A stretch of DNA of 64,000 nt from a bacterium (GCA_030430075.1 JAUIGN010000014.1:62001-126000), one strand, 5' to 3'; positions 1-9,396 are shown, numbered from the stretch's first letter. Numbers and translations are program-made. Notes: a model not told the origin generated them from the sequence alone.

Positions 1-906
1 CCGGTCGAGTTTCGTTTTTCGAACACCGACAACATGCCGCACAATTTTGCGATTCTGCAGCCAGGGGCGCTGGAAGAAGTGGGACTCCTGGCCGAAGCGA
101 CGGCCCGGGATGCGGACGCGATGGCCCGTCACTACATCCCCAGGTCGGACAAGGTGCTGCTGGCCAGCCGCCTCTTGCAGAACGGTGAGAATCAGTCGTT
201 GAGTTTCACGGCGCCGGCCGCCCCTGGAGTCTATCCGTATGTCTGCACCTATCCGGGCCATTGGCGGCGAATGTATGGTGCGCTCTACGTGGTGGCGGAT
301 CTGCCCGAGTATCAGGCCGATCCCGCCGCTTACTTGGCGGCCCAGCCGCTGACGATCCGCGATGACTTGCTGAAGTTGAGCACGCGGGGACGCGAATGGA
401 AGGTCGCGGACCTGATTTCCGAGGTCAAGCCGTTGCCGGAAGGCCGGTCGTTCGCGGTGGGGCAGCAACTCTTCAAGGTCTCCAACTGCGTGGCCTGTCA
501 TCGCTTGAACAACCAGGGGCAAGTCTTTGGTCCGGACCTGGCCAAATTGGACGGCAAGAAGCAAACCGCCGAACACATTTTGACGTCCCTGATTGAGCCT
601 TCCAAAGAGATTGACGACAAGTATCGGTCCTACACGTTTCTGCTCGCCAGCGGCAAGGCGGTCACGGGCATGATCATGGAAGAAGATCAGGACGAAGTGA
701 AGGTGGTCATCGATCCGGTCGCGCAGGGCCGGCCGACCGTCATCCGCAAGTCGGACGTCGAGGAACGATTGCCGGCCAAGGTGTCGTTGATGCCACAAGG
801 GCTGCTCAACCGGTTATCGCGCGAGGAGATCCTCGATCTTGTCGCCTATGTCGTCGCCCGGGGCGATCAGGACCATCCGCTATTCGAATCACACCATCAG
901 CATTAA
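1..906 (+). CDS. Cupredoxin / heme-binding (TIGR02603-type) protein, 5' partial
   Basis: The reading frame is open to the left edge, so the N-terminus lies outside the window. The visible part begins in the NTDNMPHN strand of an azurin/plastocyanin-like cupredoxin. The copper ligands can be traced: His in MPHN, then Cys and His in VCTYPGH, then Met in WRRM. A linker follows, then a mono-heme cytochrome c module with CVACH (near position 490) and the downstream pattern FGPDLAKL...LIEPSKEI typical of the planctomycete/verrucomicrobial TIGR02603 heme domain. Family knowledge: these exported fusions belong to larger membrane-bound dehydrogenase-like proteins of unknown substrate. Inference: a periplasmic electron-transfer protein passing electrons between type I copper and heme c. 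The next gene, a ThuA protein, follows on the same strand after about 90 bp. Confidence 0.85.
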   Translation, partial: PVEFRFSNTDNMPHNFAILQPGALEEVGLLAEATARDADAMARHYIPRSDKVLLASRLLQNGENQSLSFTAPAAPGVYPYVCTYPGHWRRMYGALYVVADLPEYQADPAAYLAAQPLTIRDDLLKLSTRGREWKVADLISEVKPLPEGRSFAVGQQLFKVSNCVACHRLNNQGQVFGPDLAKLDGKKQTAEHILTSLIEPSKEIDDKYRSYTFLLASGKAVTGMIMEEDQDEVKVVIDPVAQGRPTVIRKSDVEERLPAKVSLMPQGLLNRLSREEILDLVAYVVARGDQDHPLFESHHQH

Positions 907-993
907 TCCCGACGGGAGTAACTCGCCCGGCGTTCCGGGTGACTGCGTGATCGATTGCCGACCGCAGTAGGTTTCCTTCCCGTTCACATTCCA

Positions 994-2040
994 ATGGACA
1001 CCACCATGAGCAAGCTTCTTCACGGTTTCCTGTTATCGCTCGTCGCGAGCTGCGGCTGGGCCCACATCGCAACGGGGGCACCCCTGGAGTTCACGGGAGC
1101 TGAAGGCCCTGGCCAGGGCAAACACATCGTGTTGATCAGCGGCGACGAAGAATATCGGTCGGAAGAAGCCCTGCCGATGCTGGGGAAGATCCTCAGCCAG
1201 CGGCACGGCTTTACCTGCACCGTGCTCTTTTCGATCGACCCGGAGAAGGGATTCATCGACCCACATAATCAAACCAATCTGCCCGGGCTGGAAGCCCTCG
1301 ACGACGCCGACCTGATGATTGTGGCGACCCGTTTTCGGACACCGTCAGCGGAGCAGATGAAGCCGTTTGATGCGTACCTGCAAGCGGGGAAGCCGGTGAT
1401 CGGCTTGCGGACGGCAACCCACGGGTTTCGCGGCAAGTGGGGCTTCTTCGGGCTGCAGGTCCTGGGAGAGAAGTGGGTCGCCCATCACGGCGGTCACAAA
1501 CGCCAGGGGTGCCGCGCGGTCATCGAAGCAGCTCATGCCGATCACCCGGTGCTGCGCGGCGTTAAGGACGTCTTCGCGCCGTCGGACGTCTATACCGTGA
1601 AGAACTTGACGGACGACGCCACCATTCTGCTCCGCGGCGCCGTCACCGAAACGTTGGCTCCGCAATCCAAACCGGTGGAGGGTAAATTGAACGACCCGAT
1701 GATGCCGCTGGCCTGGATGCGGGAATACACGGCGCCGGGCGGTACGAAGGGGCAGGCATTCTGCACGACGATGGGAGCTGCCGTCGACTTCATGAGTGCC
1801 GACCTGCGGCGGCTGGTGGTCAACGCGGCCTATCAACTGACCGGCCTGGACGTTCCCCAGCAGGCCAATGTCGAATTTGTCGACCCGTTCTACCCGAGCT
1901 TTTACGGGTTCATTCGTGACGAAACGTTCTGGGCCACACGCAATCTGCATCCGGAAGATTTCGGTTTGGGCAAGTCGCCCGTGGCCGTTGATCCGCCGGG
2001 TACGCCCGACTGGCCGTACCGTCAGTTGGGGCCGCAGTAG
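994..2040 (+). CDS. ThuA-like domain protein, exported
   Basis: A ThuA (trehalose-utilisation-like, class I glutamine-amidotransferase fold) protein of about 348 residues. The start at 994 (MDTTMSKLL) or at 1006 (MSKLL) gives a classical signal peptide ending near the small residues ATGA; an upstream in-frame GTG/ATG extension would spoil it. After the signal comes KHIVLISGDEEYRSEEALP, the first strand of the ThuA fold. Further on lie DLMIVATRFR and GLRTATHGF, in the position where the nucleophile elbow of true amidotransferases would be; Thr stands where a catalytic Cys would be expected. Family knowledge: ThuA proteins are linked to sugar utilisation, but the planctomycete members are uncharacterised. 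It probably acts in the periplasm and is co-directional with the flanking genes. Confidence 0.8.
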   Translation: MDTTMSKLLHGFLLSLVASCGWAHIATGAPLEFTGAEGPGQGKHIVLISGDEEYRSEEALPMLGKILSQRHGFTCTVLFSIDPEKGFIDPHNQTNLPGLEALDDADLMIVATRFRTPSAEQMKPFDAYLQAGKPVIGLRTATHGFRGKWGFFGLQVLGEKWVAHHGGHKRQGCRAVIEAAHADHPVLRGVKDVFAPSDVYTVKNLTDDATILLRGAVTETLAPQSKPVEGKLNDPMMPLAWMREYTAPGGTKGQAFCTTMGAAVDFMSADLRRLVVNAAYQLTGLDVPQQANVEFVDPFYPSFYGFIRDETFWATRNLHPEDFGLGKSPVAVDPPGTPDWPYRQLGPQ

Positions 2041-2158
2041 GTTTCCCGCCGAGTCTCCTCGTTCCGGGCGTCCCCGCCGCTCGATGAAACCCGCTTGAGC
2101 GGCGCTTGCTCTCTTGACAGCACGGTTGGCACATGGCTGAGCAGCAGGCGACATCGCC

Positions 2159-5149
2159 ATGAACGCAGCGACGGAACTACGGGAGTTGCCCAGCCGCGGC
2201 TGCCTCTGGGCCACGATCGGCCTGGTGGTGCTGGCCGTCGTCGCGATTCCCGTCTGGTGGCAGGCCGTGGGCCGGGAGGCGCGGTTTCGTCAAGATCTTG
2301 ATGCGGTGAAGGTGCGTTTTCGCGAACGGCGGACCAGGGGAATCCGCCAGGAGCTCCTCGCACTGAACGCCCGTTCGCCTGGTGAAGTCGACGTGATCGG
2401 GATGTTGGCCCAGTTGGCCGAACGACGGCGGCACACCGATGAGGCCATCGACTGGTATTGCCGGGTTCCGACTTCGTCTCCTGACAAGGCGGCCTGGGCA
2501 CGCCTCCGCGCCGCCGAGTTGGCGATGGAACAGGCGGACTTGGATCGCGCCGAGTCGCTGGCCTGGGATGCGCTGGAGCTGGACAGTTCGATTGCCGACG
2601 CGCGACGGTTGTTGATGAGAATGGACCATGTTCTGCTCAAGACCCGCGCGCTGCGAGCGCAGGTTCGTGAGCTGGACGCACGGGGGCAGCTCACCGTGCA
2701 GGATGCGGCCTACTATTGCCTGGGGCACCGCATGACGTGGAATGATGATGCTCGCATCTGGCTGGAGGCTTGTCTGCACCGCGATCCCCGGCATCATGCG
2801 GTCCGGGCCGCCCTGATCCGCCTTCACGAATGGAAGGGCCGCGAGGATGTCGCCGAAGGGCTGCGGGGAGATGTGCCGCCTGACGGTCAGGATGCCTGGC
2901 GGCTGGACCTGGCCGCCGTTGAACGCCTGCAGGCCCGCGGAGACGAACGGCAAGCCGCCAGGATCCTGGCCTCGCTGCCGGCTGTCGCGGACTCCGACAG
3001 CCGCGTCTGGCTGGCCCGCGGTCGCACCTGGCGAGAGCTCGGTGATCCGGCCGCCGCACTGACCGCGTTCGGCAACGCTGCAGCCCTTGATCCTTACGAC
3101 CCGGCGGCGACGAGCGCGTCCGCTCGGTTGCATAACGACATCGGCGATGCATCAAGGGGCAAGCTGCTGGCGGAACGTTCCTTGCGGCAGCACGAACTGC
3201 AGGAAGCCGTTCGTGACGTGATGAAGGCGATCGAAGAGGGCGGTTCGTCCGCCGCCTGGCCGGCTGACCCGTTGGCGCGTGCCAGCGAGCTGGCGCGTGA
3301 TTTGGCGTTGCCGCGCGAGTCGGAGATCTTTCAAGCGGCGGTTGCGATGGGAGATCTTCTCCCAATTGCTACCGTGGCGCGAAATCCTGATCGGCCAAGG
3401 CACGCGTTGGCGTGGCTGCGGCCAGAAGAGATCGAACCTGTCACGGGGCCACAAGTCACAGGACCACAAGTTACGGGGTCACAAGTTACGGGGTCACCAG
3501 CATCAGGGCCGAACGGGACCCCCCGGCTTTCCCCCAGCGTCCCGGCAACATCGATCGGCGATCCCGCCGATGCGCAGCTCGCCTTCACCGACGTCGCCCA
3601 GCCGTTGGGGCTCGATTTTGCCTATTACACCGGACAGTCCCCTTATCGCTGGCTGGTCGAGACACTGGGGGGTGGAGTCGGGGCCTTCGACTACGACCTG
3701 GACGGCTGGCCGGACCTGTTCTTTTCGCAAGGAAACCAACTGCCGGTAGGATCCGGGGTCGAGCGGAAGTCAGACTGCCTGTTTCGCAACGACGGCGGAC
3801 AACGGATGTTGAATGTTACGTCGTCGGCGCGACTTGACCGAGCCGCCTACGGACACGGCTGTGCGGTTGGCGACCTGGACAACGACGGCTTTCCCGATTT
3901 GGTCGTATGTAATTACGGCGCGGTGGTCGTCTATCACAACCGCGGCGATGGAACCTTCGACGACATGACTCGGGTGTGCGGCGTTCTATCATCGGCCTGG
4001 AGCACGAGTGCCACGTTCCACGACCTGGACCGCGATGGCGACCTCGACTTGTACATCGTGAACTACCTCCAGGCCCCGTTCGCCACGCTGGAACCGTGCC
4101 GGTCGCAGGGCCGCTACCTGGCCTGCCATCCTTCGACGTTGGCGGCCGCTCAAGATGCATATTGGGAGAACCTGGGGAACGGCCAATTCCGTGACCGCAC
4201 GCGGGAGGCGGGAGTTGTCGCCGAGCATGGCAAAGGCCTGGGCGTGATGATCGCGGACCTGGAGACCGTCGGCCAACCACTGATCTTCGTCGCCAACGAC
4301 TCCACCCCCAATTCGCTTTACCGCTGGCCTGCATCCCCCGCCGGGAAATCGCCGGCGGAGGACGTCGCCTTGCACTACGGTGTGGCGGTGAACGAAGAGG
4401 GTGCGGCAGAGGCGTGCATGGGCGTGGCCTGCGGTGATGTTGACCGTGACGGCCGGCTCGATCTCTTCGTTACCAATTTCGGCGGTGAAACCAACACCCT
4501 CTATCGCAATGCGGGGGTGGCCTCGTTTGTCGATGTGAGCCGGCGCGCCCGCTTGGCCAATGCCAGCCGAGAACAGCTCGGTTTCGGCTGCCAGTTGATT
4601 GACGTCGATGCGAACGGTTGGTTGGACCTGTTCGTGGCCAATGGCGAGCTGCATGAAGTCGCGCAACGCCCGCAGCTATTCTACAACCGGGGCCAATTGA
4701 CGTTCGAAGAATGGTCAGACCGGGCGGGGAGTTACTTTGCTGAGCGGCGGCTCGGGCGGAGTGTCGCGGTGATTGACGTCAATCGTGACCTGTTGGCGGA
4801 TCTGGCGGTCACCTACCAGGAAGGCAACGTCTCACTGCTGCGTAACGATTCGCGCGCGGGAAATCGAATCGGTCTGACGCTGGTCGGCACCGAGTCCAAC
4901 CGGGATGCGATCGGTGCTTCCCTGACGGTTACGGTGGCAGGCCAACAGCAAGTATTTCGAGTTGACCGCTGCGGTGGCTACATGGCGGCGAACGAACCGA
5001 CCGTGTTGGTCGGGTGCGGCGACCGCGAGACGGTGGAGCAGGTTGAGGTTACCTGGCCGAGCGGACGGGTTGAGCAATGGGCCGGCCTGGCGACCGGGCA
5101 GGCCTACCTGATCCTTGAGGCAGCCAGCGAACCGTGGATCGTCCCGTGA
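2159..5149 (+). CDS. TPR / VCBS (FG-GAP) / ASPIC-UnbV repeat protein, membrane anchored
   Basis: A 996-residue protein. A hydrophobic helix at about residues 18-38 anchors or exports it. Residues 50-340 are helical repeats of the TPR type. A short low-complexity linker with four VTG[PS]Q repeats (residues 426-447) follows. Residues 470-900 contain VCBS/FG-GAP beta-propeller blades with Ca-binding loops: DYDLDGWPDL, DLDNDGFPDL, DLDRDGDLDL, DVDRDGRLDL and DVDANGWLDL. The C-terminus (DAIGASLTV...VEQVEVTWPSGRVEQW) is the ASPIC/UnbV domain of CRTAC1-like proteins. This architecture is very common in planctomycetes and its function is unknown. An extracytoplasmic binding or scaffold role is inferred from the propeller and the export helix. 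Confidence 0.88.
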   Translation: MNAATELRELPSRGCLWATIGLVVLAVVAIPVWWQAVGREARFRQDLDAVKVRFRERRTRGIRQELLALNARSPGEVDVIGMLAQLAERRRHTDEAIDWYCRVPTSSPDKAAWARLRAAELAMEQADLDRAESLAWDALELDSSIADARRLLMRMDHVLLKTRALRAQVRELDARGQLTVQDAAYYCLGHRMTWNDDARIWLEACLHRDPRHHAVRAALIRLHEWKGREDVAEGLRGDVPPDGQDAWRLDLAAVERLQARGDERQAARILASLPAVADSDSRVWLARGRTWRELGDPAAALTAFGNAAALDPYDPAATSASARLHNDIGDASRGKLLAERSLRQHELQEAVRDVMKAIEEGGSSAAWPADPLARASELARDLALPRESEIFQAAVAMGDLLPIATVARNPDRPRHALAWLRPEEIEPVTGPQVTGPQVTGSQVTGSPASGPNGTPRLSPSVPATSIGDPADAQLAFTDVAQPLGLDFAYYTGQSPYRWLVETLGGGVGAFDYDLDGWPDLFFSQGNQLPVGSGVERKSDCLFRNDGGQRMLNVTSSARLDRAAYGHGCAVGDLDNDGFPDLVVCNYGAVVVYHNRGDGTFDDMTRVCGVLSSAWSTSATFHDLDRDGDLDLYIVNYLQAPFATLEPCRSQGRYLACHPSTLAAAQDAYWENLGNGQFRDRTREAGVVAEHGKGLGVMIADLETVGQPLIFVANDSTPNSLYRWPASPAGKSPAEDVALHYGVAVNEEGAAEACMGVACGDVDRDGRLDLFVTNFGGETNTLYRNAGVASFVDVSRRARLANASREQLGFGCQLIDVDANGWLDLFVANGELHEVAQRPQLFYNRGQLTFEEWSDRAGSYFAERRLGRSVAVIDVNRDLLADLAVTYQEGNVSLLRNDSRAGNRIGLTLVGTESNRDAIGASLTVTVAGQQQVFRVDRCGGYMAANEPTVLVGCGDRETVEQVEVTWPSGRVEQWAGLATGQAYLILEAASEPWIVP
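3440..3499 (+). repeat. 15-bp tandem repeat, four copies, inside the VCBS gene
   Basis: Four consecutive 15-bp units close to GTYACGGGGYCACAA occupy the linker between the TPR and propeller parts of the 2159-5149 gene. They encode VTG[PS]Q repeats. The unit length is a multiple of three, so copy-number change keeps the frame. Confidence 0.9.
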
Positions 5150-5399
5150 CCGGGCGACCGGCGTGCTCGCGATCCGTCGCTTGGGCGAACTGCAGCTCCG
5201 CTGCCGGCGGTGCGGCTTCGGACCAACCGCAGGCTTCGTCGGAGGCAAGCTGATTCTCGCGACGCGCCCCTGCCAAGCTTCGGTCGAGTTCAATACGATA
5301 CAGGTTCAGCGGCGCACGTTTTGATCGATCGGCCAAGAAACGAGTGCCACGGTGGCTGCTCGCTTTGTGAGTCTTGACAACGAACCCGGCTTATCAAGC

Positions 5400-6779
5400 A
5401 TGGAACTCGATTTTCAAAAGAACCCCGACATCCTCCGGGAAATCGTTGACGCCATGGCAGTTGGCGTCTTTACCGTCGACGCCGGTGGTCGGTTTGTTGC
5501 CTGGAGCCAGGGCGCCGAGCGGATTACAGGGTATCCCAGCCGGGATGTTATCGGGAAACCGTGCACGTTGCTCGAGGGACCCAACTGCAAGGGGTTTGGC
5601 ACGCTGGCGGAATTGTTGCGCACGCCGCAACAGGTACCGAGCGGCATCTGTAACCAGGAATGCAAGGTGATGTCCAAGGAAGGGGCAGAGCTCTACATCC
5701 ACGGCAATGTGCGATTGATGTTCGATGCGGCAGGCGCTGTGGCCGGCGCGGTCGGGACATTCACGGACCTGACGGAGTTTGTTCGCGCCAATGAGAAGAT
5801 CGCGATCCTGGAACGCCAGGCGACGGTTGAAGGCGCGTTCGAACAACTGGTGGGAACGAGCCGGGAGATGCAGGATGTATTTCGCCGTCTCAAGCTGGCC
5901 GCGGACAGTGACGTTGCCGTCCTGATTACGGGAGAGTCGGGAACCGGCAAAGAGCTCGCTGCCCAAGCGATCCATGCCCGCAGCGCTCGTCGTGACCGCC
6001 CCTTCCTGGCAATCAACTGTTCTGCGCTTCCGGAAACACTCCTGGAGAGTGAGCTGTTCGGCCATGTCAAAGGGGCGTTTACCGGTGCCGTGCAGGACAA
6101 ACTGGGCCTTTTTGAAGCCGCCCAGGGAGGCACCCTTTTTCTGGACGAGATCGGCGACGTCAGTCCGGCGGTTCAAGTCAAGCTGTTGCGCGTGCTGCAG
6201 GAGCGGGAGGTCCGTCGCGTCGGCGATAGCCGGACTCGGGCCGTCGATATTCGCCTCGTTACGGCGACCAATCGGGACCTCAAACAGCTCATGACCGAAG
6301 GCCGGATTCGCGAAGATTTCTATTATCGCATCCATGTCTTTGAAATCCGGCTGCCGCCCCTGAGGAAGCGGAAGGAGGATATCCCGCTGCTCGCCAATCA
6401 TTTTGTCGGCCAGTTGTGCCAGGCCGGCAACCGCGGTCCGAACGGGCTCGCCCGCGACGCGCTCCAACGGATGATGAACTACGATTGGCCCGGAAATGTA
6501 CGTCAACTGCGGAACGCGATTGAACATGCCTGCGTGACCGTAAGCGGTGACCGGATTACCGTCCTGGACCTGCCGTCTGAAGTGCGCTTGCCGGAAAGCA
6601 ACCAGGCGGCCGTTTCCCAGCCTGCCATGAGCGAGGAGGAACGTGCGGAGCGTGAGCGGATCGTCGACGCATTACGAAAGACGGGTGGTAACCGAACCAA
6701 GGCCGCAGAGTTGCTTGGTACGAGTCGAGTTACGCTTTGGAAGAAGATTGGGCGTTACGCGATTGATGTCGACGCATGA
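5400..6779 (+). CDS. Sigma-54-dependent transcriptional activator (PAS-AAA+-Fis HTH)
   Basis: A 459-residue bacterial enhancer-binding protein from the ATG at 5400; a GTG at 5352 would add 16 unlikely residues. An N-terminal PAS domain spans about residues 12-130. The AAA+ domain has Walker A GESGTGKE (178-185), the sigma-54-contacting GAFTGA loop (225-230), Walker B GTLFLDE and the arginine-finger region REDFYYR. A C-terminal Fis-type helix-turn-helix ([20 protein letters not shown]) binds enhancer DNA. No receiver domain is present, so control is probably by the PAS domain. The PAS domain has four cysteines in C-x7-C ... C-x3-C spacing (residues 55, 63, 84, 88), suggesting a redox or metal ligand sensor. 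The target genes are not evident; it stands alone in orientation and spacing. Confidence 0.92.
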   Translation: MELDFQKNPDILREIVDAMAVGVFTVDAGGRFVAWSQGAERITGYPSRDVIGKPCTLLEGPNCKGFGTLAELLRTPQQVPSGICNQECKVMSKEGAELYIHGNVRLMFDAAGAVAGAVGTFTDLTEFVRANEKIAILERQATVEGAFEQLVGTSREMQDVFRRLKLAADSDVAVLITGESGTGKELAAQAIHARSARRDRPFLAINCSALPETLLESELFGHVKGAFTGAVQDKLGLFEAAQGGTLFLDEIGDVSPAVQVKLLRVLQEREVRRVGDSRTRAVDIRLVTATNRDLKQLMTEGRIREDFYYRIHVFEIRLPPLRKRKEDIPLLANHFVGQLCQAGNRGPNGLARDALQRMMNYDWPGNVRQLRNAIEHACVTVSGDRITVLDLPSEVRLPESNQAAVSQPAMSEEERAERERIVDALRKTGGNRTKAAELLGTSRVTLWKKIGRYAIDVDA

Positions 6780-6782
6780 GGA

Positions 6783-6846
6783 ACGTGTCATCGACAGGCG
6801 CCTTTCGTTGGCCCTCTGAAGGGATGGGGAGCTGCCGATGACACGT
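6783..6846. repeat. 11-bp perfect inverted repeat downstream of the sigma-54 activator
   Basis: ACGTGTCATCG at 6783-6793 is matched exactly by CGATGACACGT at 6836-6846, with a 42-base spacer. It begins 4 bases after the activator stop codon. No T-run follows either arm. It may be a long-loop terminator, an RNA-stabilising stem or a dyad operator. Confidence 0.6.
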
Positions 6847-7058
6847 CTCGACACGATGCCGAACCGCCGGACCTGATGCCAGTCGCTTTGGCTATGCTCA
6901 CCGCAAATGGCTGCGGCACAGCGGCTTGCACTGGATGGTTGCTCGTTCATGAAATGTCCGGGCCATCTTTTCCAGGCTCCCGGTTTTCTCAGGCGGGCGG
7001 GTGATCGAGCTGGAAATTCGTGTTTCCCCGTTTCCGGCCCGTCGATAGAATCCGGGGC

Positions 7059-7454
7059 ATGAACACCGTCAATCCCCCTCGATGGCTACCTCATTTCTCT
7101 TCCCGGATGCTGGTTGCCTTTGTGACCCTGGTCTGCGTCTATTTCGGCGCCTGGAATCTAACCAGCACGGCGGGTACCCGCGCCGTTGCCCGGCACTTGG
7201 AGCATCCAGGGGTGAATCTGCCTGCAGTGGTATGCCGGCTGCCGTTGTTGGTCGAAACAAGACTGCATGTCGGGCAGTCGAGAAGGAACCTCGATCGAGG
7301 CGTCGATCGCCGCCATTTTCTTTGGATGCTGGGGCCGGTTGTCGAGTTGCCGCACGAGTTCACGGACTTTGTGGGGCGTGTCGAAGGTGCGTGGGAAACG
7401 TGGCGCAGCGACGACTCCATGGAACCGCTGCGGGTCCACGGCGGCGTTATCTAG
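7059..7454 (+). CDS. Small hypothetical membrane protein
   Basis: 131 residues from the ATG at 7059. An N-terminal basic/aromatic stretch (PPRWLPHFSSR) is followed by one hydrophobic helix, MLVAFVTLVCVYFGAWNLT (about residues 15-33), and a soluble tail. Short proteins opening with this kind of helix, with a VTLVCVYFGAW-like core, recur in planctomycetes; this is recalled family knowledge and no function is known. It is convergent with the methyltransferase on the other strand and overlaps its stop codon by 4 bases. The C-terminal half carries no recognisable motif. Confidence 0.5.
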   Translation: MNTVNPPRWLPHFSSRMLVAFVTLVCVYFGAWNLTSTAGTRAVARHLEHPGVNLPAVVCRLPLLVETRLHVGQSRRNLDRGVDRRHFLWMLGPVVELPHEFTDFVGRVEGAWETWRSDDSMEPLRVHGGVI

Positions 7455-8215
7455 CCGGATTGGAATGAATCGTTACTTGCGCCGGCTGGCTTGTGGGCGA
7501 TGAATCCGACCCGCTGCGGAAGCAGTGGAGCGGAACCGAAAGCGCGAACCAGACGAGCTTCGAATCCCGTCCGTGCGAGTATCGCCAGGACGTGCTCGCC
7601 ATCGTAGAGCTGCACACAGTGTTCTTCGTCGGTGCGACGAAAGAGTGAACCAACCTTTCGGTAGGCAGTGATATGCCGGTGGAGTCGCGAGCGGCGCGGG
7701 TCGTACTCGAAGCGTACAAGGCAGGACCAGTCATCGCCCTGGGTGAACGTTGGATCGCGGTCCCGGTCGAGCCCGACTTCGGTGACGTCGAAGATCAACA
7801 GGCCTCCCGCTTCCAGAGCGGCAAAGATGCGTCGGAACAGGGCTTCCAGATCAGGGCTGGGAGATGCGTCCGTTCGATAGCAGACAACTTCGCTCAACGC
7901 CGTCACCGCGCCGCAGCGAGGTAGTGGGTAATCCCAAACCGATCCGACATGAAGCTCGGCGGTGGGGACCCGTTTCTGTGCCAGGTCGACCATGGCGGCA
8001 GAGACGTCGAGACCGACGACGTGGTAGCCCGCATCGACCAGGTGCCCGATCCACCCGCCGCCGCCACAGCCGAGATCGACGACGGTGCCGTGATCGAGTC
8101 CGGAGTCTCTGAGCAGCGCCAATAGGCCGGGCGCCCAGCTTTCGGAGAGTCCACTGAAATAGGCGTCGTGGATAAACGCGAGATCGTCGTCGTAGAGCGG
8201 GTGGTCGTTCGGCAT
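7451..8215 (-). CDS. Class I SAM-dependent methyltransferase
   Basis: 254 residues. Motif I of a Rossmann-fold methyltransferase is clear: VVDLGCGGGGWIGHL (about residues 45-59), followed by the acidic ribose-binding strand VVGLDVSAAMVDLA. ALEAGGLLIFDV is the post-IV region. The substrate cannot be told from the sequence. Small-molecule and protein methyltransferases of this broad Methyltransf_11/25 type are common. It is the last gene of a minus-strand run with the GNAT gene (8231-8701) just upstream, separated by 15 bases, so the two may be co-transcribed. Confidence 0.82.
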   Translation of the reverse strand: MPNDHPLYDDDLAFIHDAYFSGLSESWAPGLLALLRDSGLDHGTVVDLGCGGGGWIGHLVDAGYHVVGLDVSAAMVDLAQKRVPTAELHVGSVWDYPLPRCGAVTALSEVVCYRTDASPSPDLEALFRRIFAALEAGGLLIFDVTEVGLDRDRDPTFTQGDDWSCLVRFEYDPRRSRLHRHITAYRKVGSLFRRTDEEHCVQLYDGEHVLAILARTGFEARLVRAFGSAPLLPQRVGFIAHKPAGASNDSFQSG

Positions 8216-8230
8216 TCGGTTGAGATCTTC

Positions 8231-8701
8231 CTACGGCAATTCCCACTCCCAAACCATGCCGTCCTCGGGATGCTCGACCGCGCCGGTGCGATGGAAGCCC
8301 AATCGCTTGAGGATCGAGGTCGAGGCGGACTCTGCCGGGAGCGTCTGCGCGAACACCGTCAGTTCATCGTCCGCATCGCGGACCAATTCGATTAGTTTGC
8401 TCGCCATGGCGGTGGCAACGCCGCGGCCCTCCTGACCCGGGTTGGTAGCGTACGCGATCTCCACGCGCCCCTCGGCAGGCGCGGACTTGAAGCCACAGGT
8501 TCCGACGGCCCCGTGATCGTCGATCCCGATGTAACCGATCCAGGGCGGCGCGAAGCCGCTCCGCGCGTAAAACTCCACCGTAAACCGCACGACCGTCTGT
8601 AGATGCTTGCCGAGCTGCACGTTGTCTGGCAGCTCGCCCGTTTCTCCGATCGGAACCAGGTTCATGAGAATCCCGCGATGAGAAATGATCGGTTCAGCCA
8701 A
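8231..8701 (-). CDS. GNAT family N-acetyltransferase
   Basis: 156 residues; an internal ATG at 8665 (MNLVPIGE) is an alternative start. It shows the GNAT fold: VGTCGFKSAPAEGRVEIAYATNP is the beta4 strand, the acetyl-CoA pyrophosphate loop is NPGQEGRGVATAM (Q/R-x-x-G-x-G/A pattern), and KRLGFHRTG is the conserved C-terminal beta6-alpha4 segment. It resembles RimJ/RimL-type or small-molecule acetyltransferases; the acceptor is unknown. It is probably co-transcribed with the downstream methyltransferase. Confidence 0.82.
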   Translation of the reverse strand: MAEPIISHRGILMNLVPIGETGELPDNVQLGKHLQTVVRFTVEFYARSGFAPPWIGYIGIDDHGAVGTCGFKSAPAEGRVEIAYATNPGQEGRGVATAMASKLIELVRDADDELTVFAQTLPAESASTSILKRLGFHRTGAVEHPEDGMVWEWELP

Positions 8702-8734
8702 TGAGGTCCGCCAGGACCGGGCCTGACGCTCGAC

Positions 8735-9349
8735 CTATGCCTTGACGCGCAGCACGTCGCGCCACAACCCTTCCTGTTCGATGACCAGTTGGCCGAGTCC
8801 CCGCGCATCGTCGCCATAGCAGACAAGTCCCGCCAGATAGTGTTTACCGAATGCGTCAAAACGACCGGCCAGGCCGCACCATGGAGTCCCCTTACCCCGA
8901 TCACCGGGCATTGCCACACTGCCGAAAAACGCGTTGGAAAACCCGGCAGTGCTGACTTGCGCCGGCCAGAACTGCACTTCAGGTTCGTGCGTTCCAACAA
9001 CCTGCACAAACAGCGGCACGATGTGCTCCAGCAACTCGGGTAACTGATCCTTGTCCGGGATCTCGCCGTCTCTGCCGACGGGGGCCAGGACAAGCATCAC
9101 CAGCCGGACCGGGCAGCCGTAGTATTCGAGCCGCGGTGCGGAAGCCGGCACGGCAGCGACGTCAAGCGACGTCAAGTCGAACGACGGGACCACCGGCTTG
9201 ACGCGGATCGGCTCCGGTCGGGGTCGAAACACCCACCAGGCGATGGCAACCGAGATCACGGCAAACACGATTAGCAACGCAACGACACCGACCCCCACGA
9301 CGACCATCCAGGTGAGCGGCGGCTGTACGTTCATGGGTGCGCGGTCCAC
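8735..9349 (-). CDS. Hypothetical single-pass membrane protein
   Basis: 204 residues with one strong N-terminal transmembrane helix (WMVVVGVGVVALLIVFAVIS, about residues 14-33). A basic/proline stop-transfer segment (FRPRPEPIRVKP) and a soluble C-terminal domain of about 150 residues follow. The soluble part has no motif I recognise. The phrase PVGRDGEIPDKDQLPELLEHIVPLF hints at a compact globular domain. Gene spacing (47 bp before the S41 protease stop, 33 bp to the GNAT start) fits a minus-strand operon with the genes on either side, but no functional link is evident. Confidence 0.6.
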   Translation of the reverse strand: MDRAPMNVQPPLTWMVVVGVGVVALLIVFAVISVAIAWWVFRPRPEPIRVKPVVPSFDLTSLDVAAVPASAPRLEYYGCPVRLVMLVLAPVGRDGEIPDKDQLPELLEHIVPLFVQVVGTHEPEVQFWPAQVSTAGFSNAFFGSVAMPGDRGKGTPWCGLAGRFDAFGKHYLAGLVCYGDDARGLGQLVIEQEGLWRDVLRVKA

Positions 9350-9396
9350 GGGAATTGGTTGCGGCGGCCTGCGCCGAACCGACGGGTTGCCCGCTC

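Noticed and set aside
2121..2150. TGGCAC motif as a sigma-54 promoter for the TPR-VCBS gene
   Set aside because: No TTGCA-like -12 element at the required distance.
6914..6931. Sigma-54-like promoter CGGCAC...TTGCA upstream of the 7059 gene
   Set aside because: The -24 and -12 elements are one base too far apart and the -24 T is missing; sigma-54 spacing is strict.
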